Shown in pieces: positions 1-11,511 of a DNA stretch of 64,000 nt; positions within the stretch are counted from its first letter, which is position 1, and the number at the start of each line of letters is the position of its first letter. Origin of the DNA: Patiria pectinifera (lineage: Eukaryota > Echinodermata > Asteroidea > Valvatida > Asterinidae). Below the pieces are notes generated by a model that saw nothing but the letters and a program-made list of their open reading frames with translations, was not told the DNA's origin and did not search any database. The position numbers and the translations under genes were made by a program. The DNA lies in assembly GCA_029964075.1 (NCBI GenBank), contig CM057138.1:14130932-14194931 (forward strand). The letters are read 5' to 3'.

Positions 1-88
1 CGAATTGCTCTACGATTACGTAAAGACAGGTAAACAAAACCATTTCATTTAAAAAACCGACACTGTTGTTGTTTTTTCTCTTTCCCAG

Positions 89-194
89 AACGCACGTCAT
101 TCCAGGTTGGCGTGACATTAATCTACCTTTCCGTAGTGCCTACATAACCACCATCTGCTTCATGGAAAAACTTGCCAGAAGGGTCACTGCAGCG
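89..194 (+). CDS. Internal exon of left-end membrane protein gene
   Basis: A pyrimidine-rich tract ending in cag precedes this exon and gtaata follows it. One frame is open for 35 codons after a single leftover base (it begins THVIPGWRDINLPFR and ends LARRVTAA); the other two frames hit stops. The exon ends in phase 0. I do not recognise the domain. It probably belongs to the same plus-strand gene as the exons from 1812 on, but the 1812 exon needs a phase-2 donor, so at least one exon between them is unidentified. Confidence 0.5.
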
Positions 195-1029
195 GTAATA
201 TATAATAATTTTATTCATTAATTAAGTGTGTACCTGTGGAAATGAGCCTAAAACTTGCGTGCTCATAGATACAGACCAGTTCCTTTTCAAATGAGCAAAT
301 CCATATGCGAACAGTTATGGCTAAGGTCTGGAAATTGCATGCGGGGTGTCTGATTTTACTGAGTGATTTGAGACAGGATACCCGAAGTCATGAAGGATCG
401 AGGCCTGCAGAACTAAAACAAAACTAAAACATGTGACAGAACCGTAGGTTCACGTGTTATACACACCACACCTTCAGTAAGCCAAACTTCAAAAGAGAAT
501 CTATAAACGCTGTCGGAACAGATGGCAATAATATGTATGGTCAATAGTTCCCGAATGTACACGCCTGACAATCGTGCACAAAACATTATGGGAGATCGTC
601 CAAATAGTTTAAAGTACAAACAAAAGAAGGAGGACAATAGAGCTACTTCTTCAAATGCAATACACCCGACCAAATGTTATAGAGATGAATTATAGAGGAG
701 TACCACTACTGTCACTTGACTTCCCTTCATTTATTCTCCTTTGTTTCTATTGAAATCTCAAACTTCATACCGTTTTACACATATGGGATACAAGTTTCTA
801 AGGACCTGACTTGTAGGGTAACATAAGTCCCTATTATTTGCCCTTTGTTCAGTGTCCCATCAGTCAGCATGCATGCCTCAAACACTCTCGTGTCTGTGTG
901 AGTTTGTGTTACACATACCTGTGGACTTGTGAACAAAGAGGTCCCATAGTAGGTTGTGTTAACCTTATGTGGATAAGCCGTGTCACATAAGGTTTTCTTG
1001 CCCCCTCTGGAAAACAGGTTTAGAGCATT

Positions 1030-1170
1030 TTTGGGTTAGGTTTATCTGTAGCAGAATGAAACACTATAGGGAATCATAGAAAAAAATTGGGTTAAAAGAG
1101 TTTTCACAGTTTGAGTAAAGTTATTTTGTACACCAGGTTTTCTTAACTACACGAAAACAAAGCAATGTCA
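1030..1170. repeat. Dispersed repeat R3, copy 1
   Basis: This intronic stretch resembles 11985-12130. Both contain a segment reading roughly GGGTTxAAAGAGTTTTCAC, followed by an open TTATT region and CTACACGAAAxCAAAG. The similarity is imperfect, so this is an old interspersed repeat. A short (GT)n run lies just downstream at 1198-1213. I see no coding potential here. Confidence 0.5.
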
Positions 1171-1811
1171 CACAAGGTATGTAACACGTCTAGATTGTGT
1201 GTGTGTGTGTGTGAGTTTCTGCATTCAATAAGTGGACGTCGAACAATACAGGACAATAGGATCCCCAATTCCCAAAGATTTAATTTGGCGATCGTTTACA
1301 AAACATATGCGAGTCTTCCTCAACAGGTAAAACTAACAAAGAGGGACAATAGGATCCCTGATTACAGGCAAATTCACACTTGTGTCCGTGTTCAGGAGTT
1401 GATCATTCACGAGTTGAAGCACATTTTTGTTCAATCTTGTTTTGGTTACTAAAGTTTTGTCTCCCTATCAAGAAACATTTTTTTGGCAACGAAGGTTTTC
1501 AGTTAATAAAACGAAATATGGAACCGGATTTAATTTCAAACATCTATTGCTGTTTGGTAATTGGGTTACACAGGTAGGTGTCCCAGTCCTAAAAAAATAC
1601 AGTAAAGATGGATTTATGTGAAGTGAATCCATCATGGCGAAATATCAACTTTGTTGAATTGTGATTCAACTTTGCAAATTCCTGAAGACTAATTTCCCAC
1701 AATGTCGCAGGTTTCTTTCAAATTACTTTACAACTAATCTCATTTATTTACTCATTAATTTATCTAAACGCTTTTACTTTTTACACTATACTATACCTTT
1801 GTTTTCTCCAG

Positions 1812-2047
1812 CTTCTATGAACAAACTGCGGGGAGATACTGCAGCCGACCGTGTGATTGGGGTAACAGTTTTGAAGCTTCCGCACGCAGGCAGTGTGGTT
1901 GCACAGACGGCACTGGCATTCCAAGGGCACAACCACCCGCGGTGGACGTCATCACCAATGTGATAGCGGCGGGTGGTACAGTAAACGATGGTGTGGAAAG
2001 AACGCAACAAACTCTTGTCCCGAACTCTGTCAGTTACACTTCCATAT
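1812..2047 (+). CDS. Cysteine-containing ectodomain exon
   Basis: The exon follows ttgttttctccag and ends before gtaagg. After one leftover base a frame stays open for 78 codons, starting FYEQTAGRYCSRPCDWGN and ending VSYTSI plus a phase-1 base. It has four cysteines in the first third (CSRPC, then CGC) and then a low-cysteine stretch rich in Val, Asn and Thr. It lacks an initiator Met, as expected for an internal exon. The phase-1 end joins exactly to the EGF-like exon at 2635, giving Tyr at the junction. The domain family is not recognised; an extracellular position is inferred from the downstream membrane exon. Confidence 0.65.
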
Positions 2048-2118
2048 GTAAGGCTTTTCATGTCTTAGATCTTACATCGCCCAAAACCAACTTGCCTATT
2101 TACTCCCAGTAAAGCGTT

Positions 2119-2184
2119 CTTTCAGCAAAACGAGAAAAAAAATCACATTGGGATGTGTGTGAATTGTTTTCGTTTTGCTGAAAG
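2119..2184. repeat. Intronic hairpin
   Basis: A perfect 15-bp inverted repeat (CTTTCAGCAAAACGA at 2119-2133 and its complement at 2170-2184) encloses 36 bp. It lies just inside the intron after the 1812 exon. It may be a small MITE or a structured intronic element. Confidence 0.55.
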
Positions 2185-2634
2185 ATTTCTACCTTACTCC
2201 CTTTTTTTGTGATCGTGGACAGAACTTTAAAACGGTGGTTGTGTTAAAATTCCGTTACCACAACAAAGTCACACAGGTGAATTCAGAATGATTCTTGTAC
2301 TTAAAAAAGCTAATGCATTGGGCGTTTAATTCCTAGATTTTTAAAGTGCTACATGCACAGACTTCACTAAAACAATAGTCCCGATATTTGGAGTTTCGTT
2401 TTTATTACTCACCCTGTAAACAGGTGTCAATACGTCATTAACGTGAAAACCTGCACAAGTGAATACTTTCAACTGGCAAGAAAAACTTTGACCTGGATGT
2501 GTAATCCAAGTCAACATGTAATGCGCCTGGTGGCGCTGTTACTTTGTGATGTGGTGTACGCAAACTACAATTATACAATGGAATCACAGTGACACTTATT
2601 TTATAATTGGTTTTGTTATCAGCATTGTTATCAG

Positions 2635-2711
2635 ACTGCACACAAGATGGTTGCATGAATGGCGGAACATTGCGAGAGTTCAGAGGATTCTCCCCTCCAG
2701 CCAACTTGCAG
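2635..2711 (+). CDS. EGF-like exon, N-terminal half
   Basis: The exon is flanked by ttatcag and gtaatt. Joined in phase to the previous exon it reads YCTQDGCMNGGTL and ends PPANLQ in phase 0. C-x4-C followed by x-N-G-G-T is the start of an EGF-like domain, but the third cysteine is expected right after GGT and is Leu here. Reading one base later from that point gives Cys and then a cysteine near the exon end, so the exon looks frameshifted by one base around 2675. Either the gene is decaying or the assembly has a small error. Confidence 0.55.
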
Positions 2712-2916
2712 GTAATTTATGGGGCGGGAGACCAGGATTCGTGCAGAAAGGAGTGGGAGTATTGCCATAAAACCATAAAAAAATAGCACGTGACAAAGGG
2801 GCAGAAAGGTGCCTGAATTTAATCGCCTAGCTGAGTAATTATCTGAGATGACTGAATTATTGAATTATGACGAAAGGTCACCAAACTGAATATAAATGAT
2901 GAGGTATCTTCTGGTA

Positions 2917-3085
2917 TTGTTTTTATTTTTATTTTTTTATTTTTTATTTTATGTTTGTATTTTATTTATTTACTTATTTATGTAGTTATTTAATTATTTA
3001 ATTTTTGTTTAATATATTTTTTGGTTTGGTTTTTGGTTTTTGATTTGTTTGGTTTGGTTTGGTTTGTTTTTTTTGTGGGGGGGGG
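2917..3085. repeat. T-rich low-complexity tract
   Basis: A run of TTTAT, TTTATTTA and then GGTTT motifs ends in a poly-T and poly-G run. It lies within an intron and is simple sequence only. Confidence 0.85.
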
Positions 3086-3706
3086 GACTCCATGCTTATA
3101 TTGCAGTCTTTAATATTGCAGCAACCCGGTACCTATATGTACGTATTTCCCTTGTGAGAACGTACAACGTGTGTCATCAAATGATGGTTGATATATTGAT
3201 TTGCAATTGATATGTTGATTAGTATTAATTATAGTAGTTGGTCGATATATTGTTGATTGAACTCTGATATGTATACAAGAGACTATTTGCCGGAGCTGAT
3301 ATATTGCCGTTTACAGAGGGAGTTAATTGAATCTGTTTCACTCATCAGTGATGAGTGTTTCGAGACCAAGAACACCTTCAAACTGGTTTAGAGACTGGTT
3401 TCGAGACCAGGACCCAGTCTCGACAGCTACAACACTGCTCATCACATCCTTGAATTAATCTAAAACGGGGATGGAGAAGTTCCTCCATTCCTGGTCCCAC
3501 TTTCTTTCCATTATGCACAAGACGTACATAATGACAAAGGCTGGTAAGGAATGCTTAGCCATGATGCAGCTGTGAAATAAGTTGTATGAAAATCATTAAT
3601 TTTTTAGGCTTTCTTAGCCCAATATATCTGAATAATCAGTGTCGAAGAAATAGAGATATATGATATATTAAGTAAAAGTGGGATGTAATCTGTCTGTTTC
3701 TGGTAG

Positions 3707-3822
3707 TTGTCACTTGCATCGTTCACTGGCGAGCGGTGCGAAATAAGTGTCCACGTCACCACCAGACTTGACAACAGAGACACCACCAGAATTGACAACA
3801 GAGACACCAGCCACAGAAGGAG
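3707..3822 (+). CDS. EGF C-terminal half and Thr/Pro-rich stalk exon
   Basis: The splice acceptor tttctggtag precedes 3707 and gtcagt follows 3822. In the frame continuing from 2711, residues SFTGERCEI form the typical end of an EGF-like domain. In the frame that joins correctly to the membrane exon at 4179, codons from 3747 read STSPPDLTTETPPELTTE, a Thr/Pro/Glu-rich stalk with two near-identical repeats. The two frames differ by one base, and the stalk frame has a stop at 3744-3746. Either a second acceptor lies inside the exon or there is a one-base indel near the AATAAG. The 5' boundary of the real stalk exon is therefore uncertain. Confidence 0.5.
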
Positions 3823-4178
3823 GTCAGTTTGGTAACAAAATAACTAAGAGAAATAAAGCAAACCTAATATTTATATGCAGCCGAACGGAGATGGAAATCG
3901 TGTTCACACAGAATACAAGTAGTCTAAGAGGGTATAAAAATGCACTTATAACATGGTGCAGTCGTGTCAACAAGAATTAAATCTTAGATCTGTAAAACTG
4001 TACCAGCGCTGAACTACTGTTGTTTGGGTTGGCAGTCTCCCAAGTCGTCAATGGGACATAAATCACAGAAGCCATGAATGGAGGTGTGCAACATGATTCA
4101 TGTTGCTTGCTAGCTTCGAAGACTAGGAGCAGGGATGTCTTAAATTACAAAATGTATGTACTGTTTGCCTTGTTGCAG

Positions 4179-4477
4179 GTATTGTGTCACCTCTAGCTGC
4201 AGTTCTCATCATAGTCGGATGTGTTGTTCTGCTGTTGGCGATAGCAGGAATATTCATATGTTGTTGCATGCTAATGAGGCGTCAATACCAAATGAAGAGT
4301 CAAATCTACCATCAGTCACGTAGACAGTTCCAAGGTAGTAGAGAACCCTTCGACTTTGAAGATCGCAGAGATCGCAGCGTGTCCTCCGACGAAAGTTACA
4401 GTGCAACCGACTACAGGGAGGAAGAAAGGAGGATGGATCGTCTCGCTCATGTCATGAGCCAGTCACCTTACCTTCAG
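4179..4477 (+). CDS. Transmembrane and cytoplasmic exon
   Basis: The acceptor is tgttgcag and the donor gtgaga. In phase 1 the exon begins IVSPLAAVLIIVGCVVLL and continues into a run of hydrophobic residues ending ICCCMLMRR. This is one clear membrane helix of about 25 residues with cysteines at its cytoplasmic edge, followed by a basic stop-transfer. The rest is charged and rich in Arg, Asp, Glu and Ser (for example EDRRDRSVSSDES and DYREEERRMDR), typical of a cytosolic tail with possible phosphorylation sites. The exon ends in phase 0. Together with the EGF-like exons this indicates a type I single-pass membrane protein. Confidence 0.8.
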
Positions 4478-4692
4478 GTGAGACAGGTTGATTGGTCGAT
4501 ACAAGCCGTGCTACATATAACCATACCGCACGGCCAAAGTCCATACCGCACTCCTCGTATTGCGCTATTCTAAGCCTACGTGACGCGATTAGTGCTGCAC
4601 AATTCACTGTGAATTCAAAAGTTGCTTGTACAGTATGCGTGTTCCAACTTTATTGTGCGTCAAATTTGCTTGAAGATAAATTCGTTATCGCG

Positions 4693-4810
4693 CTCGCGCT
4701 CGTGGAACACGGAAAATGAAGTGCATCTGTGTCCCACATACCACTCGGCCTTCGGCCTCGTGGTATGTGGGACACAGACACACGATTATTCCGTGTTCCA
4801 CTCGCGCTCG
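4693..4810. repeat. Palindrome A flanked by 10-bp direct repeats
   Basis: A 98-bp imperfect palindrome at 4703-4800 begins TGGAACACGG and ends CCGTGTTCCA. Its inner arms pair CTGTGTCCCACATACCAC with the complement, and the apex is CTCGGCCTTCGGCCTCG. The decamer CTCGCGCTCG lies immediately on each side (4693-4702 and 4801-4810), like a target-site duplication, although the left flank is itself a GCGCTC repeat. It sits in the intron after the membrane exon. Confidence 0.75.
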
Positions 4811-5094
4811 CAAGATAACTAATATTGCCTTTCAGATATTTTTGCAATCCACCGTGAGGTATTGATGTCTTTTGTAAAGTAAAGCTCAGCCAATGTCATT
4901 TTACATAGGGCTTGATGCCTTTTAAATGTAAGAATCATGTGCACGGTAACATGGATCCTGATACAAACAAACAAGGTGTTTGTATAGGCATGGTCACAAT
5001 CACAAAAGTGTCAGTGGATATGTTTGATATACATGTAGGTAACACCCATGTGTAACTTACTGATTCAAGTTTTCTTTTTTTATACGACGCACAG

Positions 5095-5178
5095 ACTATG
5101 CAGAGTCATTCAGAGTTCATCCGACCATACATGGTGACTGGCAACGAGGCATTGGAACGTTACCGCGAAGAAGAAGCG
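5095..5178 (+). CDS. Cytoplasmic tail exon
   Basis: The acceptor is cgcacag and the donor gtaagc. The exon encodes 28 codons in phase 0, reading TMQSHSEFIRPYMVTG and ending ERYREEEA. It continues the cytoplasmic tail of the membrane protein. Tyrosines in RPYMV and RYREE could be phosphorylation sites (inference). Confidence 0.75.
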
Positions 5179-5306
5179 GTAAGCTTACAGGATCAAAACA
5201 TTCACATTTTAAGTTTCAGACATTAAATGTTTTACTCTCGGTGTTCTTGTTTCTAACACAACTTTAATTTCAAGACTTGTGACATGTATTGGTGTTTATT
5301 TCACAG

Positions 5307-5363
5307 CGTGATGGAGGGGATGTTGCAGGCCGCGTGGTGTACAATCCCGCCCTCTACTACTAA
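5307..5363 (+). CDS. Terminal coding exon of left-end membrane protein gene
   Basis: The exon follows ttatttcacag, is in phase 0, encodes RDGGDVAGRVVYNPALYY and stops at TAA 5361-5363. The C-terminus ending in two tyrosines is compact and may be a short docking motif (inference). The 3' UTR extends downstream; the first clear AATAAA is near 6910, but I cannot assign the poly(A) site with confidence. Confidence 0.75.
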   Translation, partial: RDGGDVAGRVVYNPALYY

Positions 5364-7070
5364 ACTACGTCAATAGCCACAGTCCCCATAGCTGCAGATG
5401 CAGCTCTGCGACAAGTAATACCCATGGGATAAGTAGACTGAACGAGTAAGCGAAGGCCTGCAGCTTTACCATGATTACCAGTTCCACAGTTATCTAAGTT
5501 CAAGTAGAGAATTAATCTTCGCACATATTGCATTTACCCAATATGGTGTCGTCTCTCTCTCCCTTATTCTTAGTTTCATTTTTTGTTTTATTCTTGTAGG
5601 AGTGGACAAAGCAAACAGCCTTTCTAAAAGTAACATCTTACTTAAAAACTTAACTCAGTTGCAACTGGTTTTGGATTCGGTAAAGCTTGTTTGTTTGTTT
5701 TTTTTGTTTATCCCTGCAATGATGTTATTTGTATAGACCCAGCTCTGCAGACGGAGTCATTTACTTATGGGCCAAAATTAGCATTCAAGATTAGTCATAG
5801 CTGTCCTCAGCTATCCACCAACATCAATATTTTTAGGAAAACATAGACTCTGTATTAATGTGATCTCAAACTTCTCTGCCGTCTTGTTGTTACTCGCTTC
5901 AAACACTATTACATTTGCAATTTTTTTGGTAACCTATTGAATTCTACACAGTCTTGGATGGAACAGTTAATTGATTGGTAAAAGTATATTTTTTTATTTT
6001 CTGTTTTAAGTAATTGGTGCATTTAATCTGTAATAGGTATACGGGGTCCATTTTGTTTATTGTAATCCAATGTCTTTTATTGTGGGACAAAGAAATGCTT
6101 AGGCTGTTTTATGGATAATATTCTGCTGTAAATTTTGATCAGCGTTTTGTTAGAATATCTTGTAATCTATTTTGATTGTATTCTTATCGGTGAGAGAAAT
6201 GAAAAATGAATGTAATGTGTATGAAGAAAAAGTGTACAGTATGCAACCAACGCTCAATAATGTTCAGTCATATCTTGAACATTCGGAGCATTAGGTGTGT
6301 ACAATAATACATGTACTGCACATTAGCTGACACACGAGCTGCACATGAAACAGTTTTGAATCACCATCAGTTTTATTGTAATAATGCATAGAAATTGGGT
6401 AAACGTTTGCGTAAAATGTATTGTAATACTCAGAGTAATGTCATTATTGACAAAGGATATGCTAATTACACCCTAGACCTCCATGGGGGTGGGGGTGTAA
6501 GTGGGTATTTAACCCCTCTCCCAATACTTTGTAAAGACTGCCCTTTTCCATTCGAATGCCCTTGTTTTCACCAGCGCATACCACCACCTCTTCCCATATT
6601 TGTAAAGAGTGGCCTTCTTTTGTTAACAAGTGCCTTTTTTTGTAAACAAGTGCCCTTAAAAAAAAATCGTGCCCTTTTTGTGCCATCGGCCGTTACGGGT
6701 GCCTTGTTTTAATGTTGCGCTTGTATCACCCTGAAAAGCACCATATATTGTCCGGTTAGTTTGCATAATCGGCGATTTGGAACAGCGCCCCCATCCCCAC
6801 ACACACACCCCCACACACTATTTGATTATTCATAGTGTCTGGGTGAACACAAAGGTCTACATTTCAGCACGGATGTGCAAGTACCCTTTTAAAGAAAAGT
6901 TTAACCCCCAATAAAAATGGAAACTTCGTTGACATCCTGTCGAGCTACCGTGGTCAAATAAAACAAATTTAAAAAATTTAAAACATTTCATTCGAAAGTT
7001 TACAGCATCATTTCATATTTGTCAGGCTGTCCAAAAAAAAAAAAATGAATTTATAAAAAACCTACATAGA
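5364..7070 (+). other. 3' flank of left-end gene, no other gene seen
   Basis: This probably contains the 3' UTR. At 6590-6710 there is a decayed tandem motif resembling TTTGTAAACAAGTGCC, and at 6780-6820 a C-rich/CACACA tract. No splice-bounded coding exon is visible. Confidence 0.4.
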
Positions 7071-7071
7071 T

Positions 7072-7760
7072 TTTAGCAGCATTTATCACTTAGTGGAGGC
7101 CTAATTAAATGAACAAAAAAATATAAACATGTATATACATTTTGGTCTTGCTTAATTTAATCGGTTTTTATTATTGTAATATCCATATGTTTTATGGTTG
7201 AAAATGTAGTTTTCTATCAATTTGAAATAACATATGGGGTTTTCAAGGAATTAAAAGTATTTGTTTCAGTTTGTAGTTTCAATTCGTTTACCTATTCAAT
7301 TGGAACACGAATGTATTCACCACAACACTGGATTGTTTCGCCTACTTGTGACTCAATGCATGTATGTCACTTGCAATGAAGTATTTTGTAATATGGATAT
7401 TTCTCTGCAAATGAACAAATTTAATGAAAAGGTCAACTTATATTTTTTTGTGATGTGTATAGAAGCAGCTAAATTGGCATAACGATGTAATTATGACGGC
7501 ATGTCAGTCTGTCACAAATCAAAGAGAACGATAGTACATGGCACTTATTTTTTAGCAGTGTTGTATGACTGATATAGTGGAAGCCTAAATAAATGAAATA
7601 AATATTTTGTGTCTTCCTGAATTTAATCTATAGTTTATTTTGACACAATTTGTGAAAGTATAGTTTGGTATCAATTTCAAATGTTAATTGGGTTTCGATG
7701 GAATTAAGGGTGTATTTTATTCCGTAATTTCAATTCATTTACGTATTCAAATAAAGGTCA
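7072..7760. repeat. Diverged tandem duplication
   Basis: The segment 7072-7320 is repeated in altered form at about 7550-7760. Both contain TAGCAG, then GTGGAxGCCTAA, then a TATCAATTT block and finally TTTCAATTC followed by TTACxTATTCAA. The offset is about 470 bp. This is an old local duplication with no coding signal. Confidence 0.55.
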
Positions 7761-9900
7761 GCAAGGGAAAATTGTTTGATGTTTGATGCATGATAGTTAT
7801 TATGATAACAACATTATTCAATATGTTAAATGGTATATTATATCCATAGTTTATGCAATATACCCTTTCTAGCAAGGGTCTGTGATATGCAGGCAGAATC
7901 GGCGATTAATTATGCAGAAAAGACTGCATCTTGACCTTTCAGCGTGCGCTTTATATATCTTGTCTTCGGTTATATACCCGTTGTTGCATCACAGATATCT
8001 ATAAATATAACCTACACACGACATATTATTCTGTTCTGTTAACAAAGAGCCATTTTGGGGCCTAATTTCATCAAATTTCACAAAAACACGAACTCGCAGT
8101 CCTCTGTACGACTTCCACTTTTTTCGTTCTTTTACAAATCCTCAAGTTCACGGCCCTTAAACTGCTGAGAATTTGAGGGCATATTAAATCAATCATGATT
8201 TGAAACGCGTAGGCAATTTTGGGCCAATTCACAGATCTGCACCCCTTGCATTTTCATGGTGGACGATGCCGAGCATGCGCTTCATGAGCCGCGACAGTGT
8301 TTTTTTTTTCTTTTTCAGTTGGCGGGACCGGGGGGGGCACCATTTTAAAGATATCAACAAGGGTGGCTCCGCAAAAAATGATCCAAAATCTTAAGGGTGC
8401 CGTTGGCCATCATCCGATAACAGCAATTTCCAGTTGGGCTTGAAAGGAGCTGAAATTTAATTGAGCTGGCAGGCGCACACAGAGCGGCACATTTTCAGGC
8501 CTGATATCCAATTCGGAGAAAATTTTCCTCCCAATTGTTATGATACATTTAAGTTATGGAGTCTTCCTTTTGCCGCACAAGTGATTTTTTTTTTGGGAAA
8601 AACAACAGTGTGGGTAAGTTAAAGGGCGTAGATCTGTAAGTAACATTCAAATAATATGTCTATCCTTCAACTGATAAGTGTACTTTTTAGTATCATACGT
8701 GTCAAAAATCCAGGAATTAACAGACCTTGTAATTGCAGTATTGATTTTTTTTCTGTTGATAATTTCGTCATAAGTTTAACAAGCTCAAGAAAAACACAAG
8801 GCATTTCCAATTTTGTGGCAACAAAACTCCAACTATCCCAATTTCTTCCAGTAGATTTAAATAAACCATTACATGTACAACCTTTTAAGTATGCAAGACC
8901 GAGGCAGACTTTTTAAAAATGTGGGCAACTACTTGTTTTATACAATGTCAAGACCTTAAAGTGAAACTTTGTGAAATTTTGGCTAGACGATAAGCAATTC
9001 TACGCAGAACACATGGAATTTCCAATTTTGTTGCAACAGAAACTAATAACATCCCCATTTTGTCATTAAATAACACACTACTGCTCTTGTTTTTATACAA
9101 CGTCAAAACCCGGGTGAAAGCTTACTGCACTGACCAAGCGAACCCAGACTATGGCAAGTTTAGCGCCAACAGAAGTCGTAAATTCGGTAACAAAACTTGT
9201 AACTGGACGATAGAGGGCGTCATCGCATAGTTCTGCGACTTAACTGATTTCGTTGCAACAACCCCACTAAGGTGAGGAATGCGGAAGTAAACAATGCAGT
9301 GACCTCAGCGACGACCGTTCATTCATAAATCCAAACGCTACAGCGGTTTGCAACCACAGTGAGCATAACCGGTAATCGAGGACAATATCGCTGAAGCACT
9401 CATTTGTGTAAACATGCACCTTATCTTCAATCGTGAAACCCCCTCAAGTTCATGAGTTCAGAAAAGCAAGGCACACAAGGCACACGTATTGTTTTAGGAG
9501 AACTGAATGTCTAGTCTAGATTTCATGGTGACTGTCACTGTTTGTTGTTGTCACTTTCTGTTGTTTTGTATCTAGTCTAGTTAATCGAACTAAACAACAA
9601 CAAGTTAATCGAATAAAACACAACACTAATCTCCATCTGAAAACATCCTGTACGTGTTGCCAGATTAAGTTAAATTCACGCCACCGGATGAAATAAAATG
9701 ACCTTATTTTTATTTTATTCACCATACTTTGTAATCAAAGTAGGAAAATGTCGTTGTAGATCGTTGTTTGCTTTCCATGTCCATGCAATCATCGGTATAA
9801 AAGGTCAGCTTATGGGTTTTTCTGTTCAAATGTTTTTCAGTTTCCCCAAACATGCCACTTATCACAGCATTTGAATGAGATATTTAAAAACAAATTAGTT
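7761..9900. other. Intergenic DNA with a weak internal duplication
   Basis: No gene is supported. The segments 8795-8850 and 9005-9060 share a TTTCCAATTTTGTxGCAACA core, a partial duplication about 210 bp apart. Poly-T and poly-G tracts occur near 8300-8335. Confidence 0.4.
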
Positions 9901-10209
9901 TTACATGATTTACGAGTTACTGCGAATAAGTGGGTTTTATATTTGTAGGTTGCGAGCGTACGTTCATGTACGCACCTCGCGCCGTCGAAAACGAAGTCAC
10001 CGTGCACGGGCGGCCAATGTTAGGCCGTCCACTGGAGGTACCAGCCCGGCTTATGCCATGCGGAAAATCACGCTGCACTAGATCGTTCAGCCGCAAAAAA
10101 GTGTATAAAAGTCGGCGGATAAATCCTTCTTTCTTAGCAGTGTCTTCCATCTGTCCAGGAAAACTGGTCCAGCTGAGAGTTTCACCCCTCCCACCCACTT
10201 TCAGATTCA

Positions 10210-11470
10210 TCATGGATGTACAACCGATATGAGTGCACGTTTTGGTCGTAGAAGGCGAACTCGCAATTTTCAACATGCATCGGAAGAGTTCTGTGTACTG
10301 CTTACTAACATCCGCGGCTTGTCTGGCCATCATCCTGGTGAAGCAAGTAATCTGGATATGCTCCAATTTTATGCACCGTGCCATAACCCAACTTACAATG
10401 TCGTTACTGAAACCCCTATTGATGTTTCAACTACAGGTAAGTTAATTGCCATCCCGGGGTATCAACAATATTCCGCTGTGGTCGTAATCGATATGGTGGA
10501 GTTGTCATTGTGTGGGCTCATAAGGATGGCGCAGATGCCATCCGCTTAGAAGAAGAGGAACCGGACGTCTTGGAGCTCATCTGGCTGTCTGTTAAGATGA
10601 AGTATGGTAAGATGCTCCTTGGTGCCCTCCATCGTCCTGAATCTTTGCCCAGTGCGGATGTCAGCTTGATTGACTACCTTGATTCTCGTCTCACTGCCCT
10701 ACACAGGAAGATACTGGCCCTTGGTGACTTCATTGTACGCAACCAGATTGTTTCCCCGTCATCATCATGCGCCAACATATCTACAGGATCTGATTAACAA
10801 ATATGAACCTCCACGAAAACTCCGCTCCCACTCACAATCCCTACTCACCTGTTCATCGTCATCTACAAGGACATACGGCCAGCGTGCTTTTTCTACATCG
10901 TCGCCCACTCTTTGGAACAAACTCCCTCAAAGCATCAAAGACGCACAAAGTCTGGATCAATTCAAATGCCTCCTCAAAACTCATTTGTTCAATTCTGATT
11001 AATTTTTGTCCTATATTTTTAATTTGTACAGCGCGTTGGGACTCCGTGTGTAATGCGCTTAATAAGAACGGTTTTATTATATTATTATTATTATTATCTG
11101 CCGACACTGTTGGTCTACGGACGCAGGCTATGCATGGTCAACACCAAATTGTAGATAAACCAGTACGACTTTACCCCATTACCACCCTGGATTTCATCCT
11201 CACAGAGCCCCCGCAGTAAGACGCAAGTGTGAGATGCTCTCTCCCTGTTGAAATCCTGATCACCAAGCAGTCATTGCTTCAGTTTCATTGCCTGCTTAGA
11301 CAGACTAGCCTGTTACTCGTTCCTCGAGGCACTACCAGAGGGCCGATGGAGATCGCCTGAACGACGACATCAAGAAAGCCGACTGGAATGCTGCCCACAT
11401 GCATGCAGACCCTGAGACTGCCTGCATCGATGTTACAGCACTCATCATGAAGTCTATGAAGTAAATGATT
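10210..11470 (+). pseudogene. Non-LTR retrotransposon endonuclease fragment
   Basis: Frames on the plus strand contain endonuclease-like blocks: FCVLLTNIRGLSGHH near 10290, KMLLGALHRPESLP near 10610 and LALGDF near 10720. TTLDFILTEPP follows near 11190 and LNDDIKKADWNAAHMHAD near 11380. This order matches a LINE ORF2 endonuclease (NIRGL, YRPP, GDFN, TLDFI) plus its linker, broken by frameshifts and by the insertion described in the next entry. No reverse transcriptase core is visible, so the piece is truncated. A TATAAAAG motif near 10105 may belong to its 5' region. Confidence 0.6.
10745..11097 (+). mobile_element. 5'-truncated LINE 3' end nested in the endonuclease fragment
   Basis: One frame reads LINKYEPPRKLRSHSQSLL, then YGQRAFSTSSPTLWNKLP and FKCLLKTHLFNSD, then stops. 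This is the typical C-terminus of a non-LTR retrotransposon reverse transcriptase. It is followed by a short 3' UTR (GCGCGTTGGGACTCC, AATGCGCTTAATAA) and an (ATT)n tail ending near 11097. The outer endonuclease frame breaks off at about 10740 and resumes at about 11098, so this is a nested insertion. Confidence 0.7.
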
Positions 11471-11511
11471 TCCCATTCGTCCTAAACTGTCAAGCCTCCA
11501 GTTTCGACGAC

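Noticed and set aside
845-900. A cysteine-rich exon starting CPISQHACLKH
   Set aside because: It has a plausible acceptor and donor but the wrong phase for its neighbours, and the frame looks incidental.
9917-10384. 155-codon minus-strand ORF
   Set aside because: It is antisense to the LINE endonuclease frames and has no recognisable motif.
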